A stretch of DNA of 64,000 nt, taken from Colimorpha_A sp045540115 (GTDB taxonomy: Bacteria; Bacillota; Clostridia; Oscillospirales; CAG-272). Under the pieces are notes generated by a model. It saw only the letters and a list, made by a program, of their open reading frames with translations. It made no database searches and was not told where the DNA came from. Of the stretch, positions 58,946 through 64,000 are shown in pieces; within the stretch, counting starts at the first letter, position 1; the number at the start of each line of letters is the position of its first letter. The stretch is taken from assembly GCA_045540115.1 (NCBI GenBank), contig JAZQGR010000096.1, positions 62,001 to 126,000 of the forward strand, given 5' to 3'. The position numbers were made by a program, and so were the translations under genes.

Positions 58946-60007
58946 ATGGTTAAAATAGCGCTTTTGGGCTTCGGAACAGTTGGTTCGGGAGTCGCAGAGG
59001 TTTTGCTTCAGAATGGAAATATTATTAAAAGCAAAACCGGAATTGAACTCGATATTAAGTATATACTCGATCTACGCGAGTTTCCCGATCATCCCCTCGG
59101 TGACCGTGTAGTTCACGACATAAATATAATTCTTGATGATCCTGAGGTATCTATCGTTGTTGAGATGATGGGCGGAATACATCCTGCTTATGATTTCTCT
59201 CTTGCGGCAATTAAGGCAGGAAAAAACGTCGTCACCTCGAACAAAGCCGTTGTTGCAGCTTATGGACCCGAGCTCCTTAAGGAGGCTAATACTCGAGGGC
59301 TTCGCTATCTGTTTGAGGCGAGTGTCGGCGGTGGTATTCCGATCATCCGTCCGCTTACCGATCTTACTGCGGAGGACGAGATTACCGAGATCGTGGGTAT
59401 TCTTAACGGTACTACAAACTATATACTTACTGCAATGAAGGATGAAGGTACTTCCTTTGATGAAGCCCTTGCTACCGCTCAATGGATGGGTTATGCCGAG
59501 GCTGATCCTTCTGCTGACGTCGACGGATTTGACAGCTGTCGAAAAATATGTATTCTTGCCGCAGTTGCTTTCGGAAACCTCGTTTCGTTTGAAAAGGTAG
59601 AAACAATCGGCATCAGAAAAATAACTGCTGATGATATCAAGAATGCCGAGGAAAAAGGCGCATCAGTAAAGCTTATAGCAAGAGCTGTCAAAACAGATGA
59701 AGGCAAAATTCATATATCAGTCAAACCATTTGCGGTCAGGAGAAACAATCCGCTATATGCTATATCTGATGTATTTAACGGAATACTGGTGCGTGGCAAG
59801 ATCTCTGGCGATCTGATGTTCTACGGCAAAGGCGCAGGAAAGCTTCCGACAGCCGGTGCTGTTGTATCCGATATTATTGATATAGCATCGCGTGGGGCTG
59901 AGCAGCCGGCTCAGATAGTCTGGACTACCGATTCCGATGTCCTCGTTTCTTCATTGCCTGATTCGCTTGTTGAAGCTACGTTCTCCGATCTTGGATTTCC
60001 AATTTAA
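58946..60007 (+). CDS. hom: Homoserine dehydrogenase lacking an ACT domain
   Basis: Reduces aspartate semialdehyde to homoserine for threonine and methionine. The Rossmann start is KIALLGFGTVGSGVAEVL; catalytic-domain blocks are VTSNKAVVAAYGPEL, FEASVGGGIPIIRPL, GILNGTTNYILTAM and GYAEADPSADVDGFDSCRKI. At 353 residues it ends shortly after the catalytic domain, without the C-terminal ACT domain of many monofunctional enzymes, so it may escape threonine feedback. GGAGG precedes the ATG. Confidence 0.93.
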   Translation: MVKIALLGFGTVGSGVAEVLLQNGNIIKSKTGIELDIKYILDLREFPDHPLGDRVVHDINIILDDPEVSIVVEMMGGIHPAYDFSLAAIKAGKNVVTSNKAVVAAYGPELLKEANTRGLRYLFEASVGGGIPIIRPLTDLTAEDEITEIVGILNGTTNYILTAMKDEGTSFDEALATAQWMGYAEADPSADVDGFDSCRKICILAAVAFGNLVSFEKVETIGIRKITADDIKNAEEKGASVKLIARAVKTDEGKIHISVKPFAVRRNNPLYAISDVFNGILVRGKISGDLMFYGKGAGKLPTAGAVVSDIIDIASRGAEQPAQIVWTTDSDVLVSSLPDSLVEATFSDLGFPI

Positions 60008-61276
60008 TTAACCGAAATATTCGACTGTAGATTCCTTAACGTCTCTCCAAAGAGAAACAACACACGCTGTATTGATTATCGCCATCATTGATACGGTCAG
60101 ATCTGATATTTCCCAAACAAGATAAGGAGCAAATACTGATCCGATAATTCCCGTCATGCTGTATATTAAAAGATACAGACGGCGGGAATATCTTTTTCCT
60201 CCCAGAAAGCTTATCGATGATATTCCGTAGTATGACCAGCAAACAACAGAAGCAAGTGCGTAAACGCTTGAGGATATTCCGATAAAATATCCGAGATATT
60301 TTCCGTAAAACCCGTACGCATTAAGAGCAACTGCCATACCGTTATAATTATGCGACGCCTGAGGCGTCATCAGAACGACGAAAGCGGTAAGTGTGCAAAG
60401 AAGTATTGTATCGACAAAAACCTCGAATATTCCCCATATTCCCTGCTCTGCAGGATGACACTCGGTTTTGTGTGCATAAGCGGCTGTACCGCAACCGGCT
60501 TCGTTTGATAGGATGCCTCTCGATGCACCAAGGCGAAGTGAATCCGAAATAATTAAACCAACAAGTCCGCCTGCGGCTGATTTTAAGTTAAAAGCATCAC
60601 TAAGAATTTGCCGTGCTACGCTTGGTATGAGCTCAGCGTTTGATATTATAATGGCTATTGAAGCAATTACATAACCTATCGACAAGAGCGGTATAATGAC
60701 AGCCGAGGCATATTCGATCCTTTTTCGGCCTCCGCATATCATAATAAGTGTTATTGCAGAAAATAATATACCCGTAAATAACTTTGGAGTTCCAAAGCAG
60801 CTAAGCATACTCTCGGCTGCTGCGGAGCTTTGGGTAATATTGCCTACTCCGATGGATGAAACCAATACCATAATCGAAAATAACGTAGCAAGAAAAGGCT
60901 TTTTTAAGCCGTGTTTTATGTATAATGCAGCTCCACCCTCTCCGTAGCTTTTATAGCGCATAGCAAGAACGACCTCTGCATATTTGATTACCATTGCCAT
61001 AAATGCGAATACCCACATCCAGAATATTGTTCCCGCTCCACCTACCCCGATCGCGGCGGCAACACCCGCTATATTGCCGACGCCAAGGGTTCCTGATAAG
61101 GCAAGACAAGCAGATCTGAATGACTCCTTTCGGTTCTTACCGCCGAGGGACTTCAAAAGTCTGCGTGGTTTGTTGAAGGGCATAAATTTAAGCTTGATTA
61201 AAAGAAACAATCCCGAAATTGAAAGTATTATCGGCAGAAGAGGCCCTATGACCAAGGAATTTATAAGCGACAGCAT
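60008..61276 (-). CDS. Sodium:alanine/glycine symporter (AGCS family)
   Basis: A 422-residue transporter with about ten helices. ACLALSGTLGVGNIAGVAAAIGVGGAGTIFWMW and FMAMVIKYAEVVLAMRYK are the AGCS signatures, with SNEAGCGTAAYAHKT in the middle. It probably imports alanine or glycine with Na+. It starts behind GGAGG. It is convergent with hom with no gap, and no terminator is visible between them. Confidence 0.92.
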   Translation of the reverse strand: MLSLINSLVIGPLLPIILSISGLFLLIKLKFMPFNKPRRLLKSLGGKNRKESFRSACLALSGTLGVGNIAGVAAAIGVGGAGTIFWMWVFAFMAMVIKYAEVVLAMRYKSYGEGGAALYIKHGLKKPFLATLFSIMVLVSSIGVGNITQSSAAAESMLSCFGTPKLFTGILFSAITLIMICGGRKRIEYASAVIIPLLSIGYVIASIAIIISNAELIPSVARQILSDAFNLKSAAGGLVGLIISDSLRLGASRGILSNEAGCGTAAYAHKTECHPAEQGIWGIFEVFVDTILLCTLTAFVVLMTPQASHNYNGMAVALNAYGFYGKYLGYFIGISSSVYALASVVCWSYYGISSISFLGGKRYSRRLYLLIYSMTGIIGSVFAPYLVWEISDLTVSMMAIINTACVVSLWRDVKESTVEYFG

Positions 61277-61302
61277 TTTTCCTCCATTTTTATAAAAAAG
61301 TC

Positions 61303-61331
61303 TTGCATTTTACTTGAATTTATGATAATAT
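61303..61331 (+). promoter_or_regulatory. Promoter of the tRNA-Leu gene
   Basis: TTGCAT (61303-61308), a 17-bp spacer and TAATAT (61326-61331). Confidence 0.55.
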
Positions 61332-61368
61332 AACACTGTTATATGCATATATGTTTTCATTAACGTTT

Positions 61369-61455
61369 GCCGGTGTGATGGAATTGGCAGACGTGCCGGA
61401 CTCAAAATCCGGTGGTAGCGATACCGTGCGGGTTCGACCCCCGCCACCGGCACCA
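61369..61455 (+). tRNA. tRNA-Leu (CAA anticodon)
   Basis: An 87-base class II tRNA. The acceptor arm GCCGGTG pairs with CACCGGC; the CCA end is encoded. The anticodon arm is CCGGA-CTCAAAA-TCCGG, giving CAA. A long variable arm and GGGTTCGACCCC T-arm confirm it. It reads UUG leucine codons. Confidence 0.95.
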
Positions 61456-61487
61456 AAAAACGACAGCTTAATCAGCTGTCGTTTTTT
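61455..61487 (+). terminator. Terminator of tRNA-Leu
   Basis: A 14-bp stem (61455-61468 with 61474-61487) that ends in six T. Confidence 0.88.
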
Positions 61488-61532
61488 ACTTAAAAAGCAA
61501 CCTGAAGTTTACATTACGATCTTTGAAATTTA

Positions 61533-61561
61533 TTGTGTAAAGCACGAAAAAGGATTATAAT
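61533..61561 (+). promoter_or_regulatory. Promoter of the helix-turn-helix gene
   Basis: TTGTGT (61533-61538), a 17-bp spacer and TATAAT (61556-61561). Confidence 0.6.
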
Positions 61562-61597
61562 GTTGCCAATATCAAACCCTGAAGGGAGAAATATATT

Positions 61598-61990
61598 ATG
61601 ACGCTTGGTGAAAAGTTAGTAAAGATGAGAAAAGAGGAAAACTATACTCAGGAGCAGCTTGCAGAGATTCTTAAGGTATCTCGGCAATCCGTCAGTAAAT
61701 GGGAAACTGATTTAGCATATCCTGAAACAGAAAAATTGATTGAGCTTGGTAAATTATTCAATTGCTCAATGGATTATCTTTTAAAAGATGAGATAATTGA
61801 TAAGAATGGAAACGAGCTGACGCGAACTGAAACGAATCCGGAGAAATTTGTTGGTAGGATAAAAAGCTTTTTAAGACAAATTTCGCTTTCGAGAATTATT
61901 GACGTCTCAATAAAAATCATTGGTTTTTTGATAGCTGTTGATGTAATAGCCGCAATAATTTATATGATAGTCAGCGGGAGGTTATATTGA
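61598..61990 (+). CDS. XRE-family regulator with C-terminal membrane helix
   Basis: 130 residues. The helix-turn-helix domain is near-consensus (KMRKEENYTQEQLAEILKVS, then RQSVSKWETDLAYPETEKLI). The tail has one membrane helix (IIGFLIAVDVIAAIIYMIV), so the DNA-binding domain is tethered to the membrane. Such proteins often sense envelope state. The ribosome site is GGGAG. It may be cotranscribed with the next gene. Confidence 0.85.
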   Translation: MTLGEKLVKMRKEENYTQEQLAEILKVSRQSVSKWETDLAYPETEKLIELGKLFNCSMDYLLKDEIIDKNGNELTRTETNPEKFVGRIKSFLRQISLSRIIDVSIKIIGFLIAVDVIAAIIYMIVSGRLY

Positions 61991-62061
61991 TAATGCGTAT
62001 TAAGTAATTTGATGCATAACTTCTTTTATCGTTGGAATAATAAAAATAAAAGGAGTTTTTT

Positions 62062-62496
62062 ATGATCGAATCGGATACTATAAAACTGTTGCGTGAATGC
62101 GACGCGGGAATTAAAATGGGCGTAAAGTCAATCGACGACGTTATAGACCATGTATACAGCAAACATTTCAAGGAGCTTTTGAACGATTGCAAGGATAAGC
62201 ACGAAAGGCTCGATCGAGAGCTTCAAGAGCTTCTGGACAGATACGGAGATGAAGGCAAAAACCCAAGCATAATGGCTGAAGGAATGTCGAAAATGAAGAC
62301 AGGCATTATGCTTACAATGAAGGATACTGACGAGACTATTGCCGATCTTATGACCGATGGTTGCAATATGGGAATTAAGTCATTGTCTAAATACCTGAAT
62401 AAGTATGCGGCGGCAGATGAGTCGTCAAAAGATATCTGCAAACGCCTCATATCTCTTGAGGAAAAACTTGCGTCGGATATACGTGTGTATCTATAA
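62062..62496 (+). CDS. Helical-bundle protein, possibly ferritin-like/DUF2383-like
   Basis: A 144-residue, wholly helical, charged soluble protein. Four helices are visible, for example MIESDTIKLLRECDAGIKMG, HFKELLNDCKDKHERLDREL, MKTGIMLTMKDTDETIADLM and CKRLISLEEKLASDI. The pattern suggests a four-helix bundle like DUF2383 proteins, but metal ligands are not clear. It starts behind AAAAGGAG and ends at a terminator. Confidence 0.6.
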   Translation: MIESDTIKLLRECDAGIKMGVKSIDDVIDHVYSKHFKELLNDCKDKHERLDRELQELLDRYGDEGKNPSIMAEGMSKMKTGIMLTMKDTDETIADLMTDGCNMGIKSLSKYLNKYAAADESSKDICKRLISLEEKLASDIRVYL

Positions 62497-62497
62497 A

Positions 62498-62529
62498 AGG
62501 AGGGCATTTTCGCCCTCCTGATTTTTTAT
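62498..62529 (+). terminator. Terminator after the helical-bundle gene
   Basis: An 8-bp stem (aggagggc / gccctcct) with an ATTTTC loop followed by GATTTTTTATT. Confidence 0.88.
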
Positions 62530-62557
62530 TATTTATGTCGAAAACACGGATATTCCG

Positions 62558-62586
62558 TTGACAAGTATATGTTATTTTGATATAAT
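62558..62586 (+). promoter_or_regulatory. Promoter of the decarboxylase beta-subunit gene
   Basis: TTGACA (62558-62563), a 17-bp spacer and TATAAT (62581-62586), full consensus. Confidence 0.9.
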
Positions 62587-62627
62587 AATCTCAGTATTTT
62601 GACTATTCGATGGAAGGAATTTTTGCA

Positions 62628-63731
62628 ATGGAACTAGACTTTTTAATTAAATACGTTACACAGATTACCTGGCAGCAGGTCGTTATGTGGTTGATCGGCG
62701 GTGTTTTGATTTTTCTTGCTATTTACAAGAAAATGGAGCCCACGCTTCTTCTTCCGCTCGGTTTTGGTACAATTCTCGTTAACTTCCCGGGCTCGGGTGC
62801 AGTAGGTCCACACGGACCGCTTACGACTCTTTATGAGGCTGGTATCGCAAACGAGCTCTTCCCTCTTCTTCTCTTTATCGGAATCGGTGCGATGATCGAC
62901 TTCGGCCCTGTCCTTGCGAACCCTAAACTCATGATATTCGGCGCCGCCGCGCAGTTTGGAATATTCCTCACACTTTGTACAGCATCGATGTTCTTTGCAC
63001 CCAATGATGCCGCATCTATCGCGATTATCGGTGCTGCAGACGGTCCTACTGCAATCTCCGTTGCAATGAAGCTCGGTTCAAAGTATCTCGGACCCATAAT
63101 GGTAGCGGCATATTCGTATATGGCACTCGTGCCTATTATTCAGCCGCCGATTATCAAGCTACTTACCACCAAAAAGGAAAGAAGAATCAGAATGGAATAC
63201 AAGGAAGCTTCCGCATCCAAGCTCACAAGAATCCTCTTTCCTATCGTCATCACGATGGTAACTGTTATGATCGCGCCTGAGGCGGCTGCGCTCGTTGGAT
63301 TTCTAATGTTTGGAAACCTCATTCGTGAGTGTGGAGTACTTAATTCACTCTCAGATACCGCGCAGAACGTTCTTGCTAATCTTGTTACTATTTTCCTCGG
63401 CATTACGATTGCGTCTCAGATGCAGGCAGAGCAGTTCCTTAAGCCGAACACACTTCTGATTCTCGGACTTGGACTTTTCGCATTCATATTCGATACAGCG
63501 GGAGGCGTTCTTTTTGCAAAGCTCCTGAATCTCTTCCTCAAGAAGAAGATGAACCCTATGATCGGTGCAGCCGGTATTTCAGCGTTCCCGATGTCAGGAC
63601 GTATCGTTCATAAGCTTGCGCGTGAGGAAGACGATCAGAACTTCCTTCTTATGCACTCGATCGGTGTTAACGTTTCAGGTCAGATCGCGTCTGTTATTGC
63701 GGGCGGTCTCATCCTCAGCTTCTTCGGTTAA
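62628..63731 (+). CDS. Sodium-pump decarboxylase beta subunit
   Basis: A 367-residue integral membrane protein of the OadB/GcdB/MmdB family, which couples decarboxylation of biotin-bound CO2 to Na+ export. Hallmarks are PLLLFIGIGAMIDFGPVLANP, AIIGAADGPTAISVAMKLGS with the Na+-site Asp, YMALVPIIQPPIIKLLTTKKER and GAAGISAFPMSGRIVHKLA. The start at 62628 has GGAAGG upstream. Alpha and biotin-carrier subunits are not in the window, so the substrate (oxaloacetate, methylmalonyl-CoA or glutaconyl-CoA) is open. Confidence 0.93.
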   Translation: MELDFLIKYVTQITWQQVVMWLIGGVLIFLAIYKKMEPTLLLPLGFGTILVNFPGSGAVGPHGPLTTLYEAGIANELFPLLLFIGIGAMIDFGPVLANPKLMIFGAAAQFGIFLTLCTASMFFAPNDAASIAIIGAADGPTAISVAMKLGSKYLGPIMVAAYSYMALVPIIQPPIIKLLTTKKERRIRMEYKEASASKLTRILFPIVITMVTVMIAPEAAALVGFLMFGNLIRECGVLNSLSDTAQNVLANLVTIFLGITIASQMQAEQFLKPNTLLILGLGLFAFIFDTAGGVLFAKLLNLFLKKKMNPMIGAAGISAFPMSGRIVHKLAREEDDQNFLLMHSIGVNVSGQIASVIAGGLILSFFG

Positions 63732-63749
63732 TGAAAGGAGAAAAGTACG

Positions 63750-63944
63750 ATGAATACATTTATACTTAATTTGATGAATGTTACTACTGCTGCCGCAACA
63801 GAAGCTGCAGAGGGCGGCTTTAATCCTGAAAATTTCATAAAGAATCTGGGATATATGGGATCAGGAATGCTCGGAATATTCGTTGTAATTGGAATTATTG
63901 TTACGATAACGTATATCCTTAACGGATTATCAAAGAAAAAATAA
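63750..63944 (+). CDS. Small single-helix protein, probable gamma-like partner of the beta subunit
   Basis: A 64-residue protein with one membrane helix (MLGIFVVIGIIVTITYIL) and a short basic tail (KKK). It lacks the Pro/Ala linker and C-terminal region of typical OadG. It is preceded by AAAGGAG, 18 bases after the beta-subunit gene, and is followed by a terminator, so beta and this protein form a two-gene unit. Confidence 0.65.
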   Translation: MNTFILNLMNVTTAAATEAAEGGFNPENFIKNLGYMGSGMLGIFVVIGIIVTITYILNGLSKKK

Positions 63945-63947
63945 GTG

Positions 63948-63977
63948 AAAAAGAACTGCCGAAAGGCAGTTCTTTTT
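63948..63977 (+). terminator. Terminator after the decarboxylase pair
   Basis: A 13-bp stem (63948-63960 with 63965-63977) with a GAAA loop, ending in TTTTT. Confidence 0.9.
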
Positions 63978-64000
63978 ATTTGAATATATCAAGGTTTTTC

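Noticed and set aside
61351..61560. A 69-codon open frame over the tRNA-Leu gene
   Set aside because: It is a translation of the tRNA itself and its terminator; the cloverleaf explains the sequence.

Overview
The window looks like chromosome of a strictly anaerobic, monoderm Firmicute of the class Clostridia, probably a gut or rumen relative of the Oscillospiraceae. The reasons are a trimeric [FeFe]-hydrogenase operon, Veg, two T-box leaders, the ffs-dnaX-ybaB-recR order, an ArgR-type operator, a dockerin-bearing secreted protein, a sodium-pump decarboxylase beta subunit, and AGGAGG-type ribosome binding sites. No species can be named from sequence alone.

Layout. 1-7.2 kb: a tightly overlapped histidine operon (hisZ end, hisG-D-C-B-H-A-F-IE-K). 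7.4-11.7 kb: a large secreted M23 peptidase with SH3-like, InlB-repeat, cadherin-like and dockerin modules. 11.7-14.3 kb: a DUF5662 protein, a Dabb protein, the CCA-adding enzyme and a GNAT-like protein. 14.5-18.8 kb: an electron-bifurcating type [FeFe]-hydrogenase (hydC-hydB-hydA) whose promoter carries a perfect inverted repeat. 18.9-23.4 kb: veg, a small conserved-looking protein behind a structured leader, and pheST under a T-box. 23.5-31.7 kb: an ABC exporter, a HAD phosphatase, recR, ybaB, dnaX, SRP RNA, trmO, rplS, an AIM24-family protein and nrdR. 31.7-36.0 kb: argC-argJ-argB-argD behind a consensus promoter with a perfect ARG box. 36.1-41.7 kb: a DUF6512 membrane protein, thrS with a T-box, and alaS. 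41.8-47.5 kb: a PadR-controlled acyl-activation cluster (membrane partner, CAT-fold acyltransferase-like protein, two AMP-forming ligases, an acyl carrier protein) whose product cannot be told from sequence. 55.3-64.0 kb: DUF378, DUF4097 and DUF1700 membrane proteins, trmB, a PAP2 phosphatase, a short homoserine dehydrogenase, an AGCS symporter, tRNA-Leu(CAA), a helix-turn-helix regulator, and a sodium-pump decarboxylase beta subunit with a very small partner.

The stand-out region is 47.62-55.12 kb, a 7.5-kb integrated filamentous phage (inovirus). It has a Rep_trans replication protein, a Zot/pI assembly ATPase, a signal-peptide adsorption-protein candidate, a run of overlapping tiny membrane proteins (coat candidates), and a divergent repressor. 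It has no integrase, so a host recombinase is likely. The 13-bp sequence attgtactaaatt flanks it closely on both sides and recurs 550 bp further out. Between the repressor and the lytic operon lie two overlapping consensus promoters with three related 18-bp operators, much like a miniature lambda switch. In the excised circle the lytic operon would run on through the attachment site into three more genes and end at a terminator facing the repressor gene.

Work was by eye only. Protein families come from motif recognition, not from database searches, and promoter, terminator and operator calls come from reading the bases.
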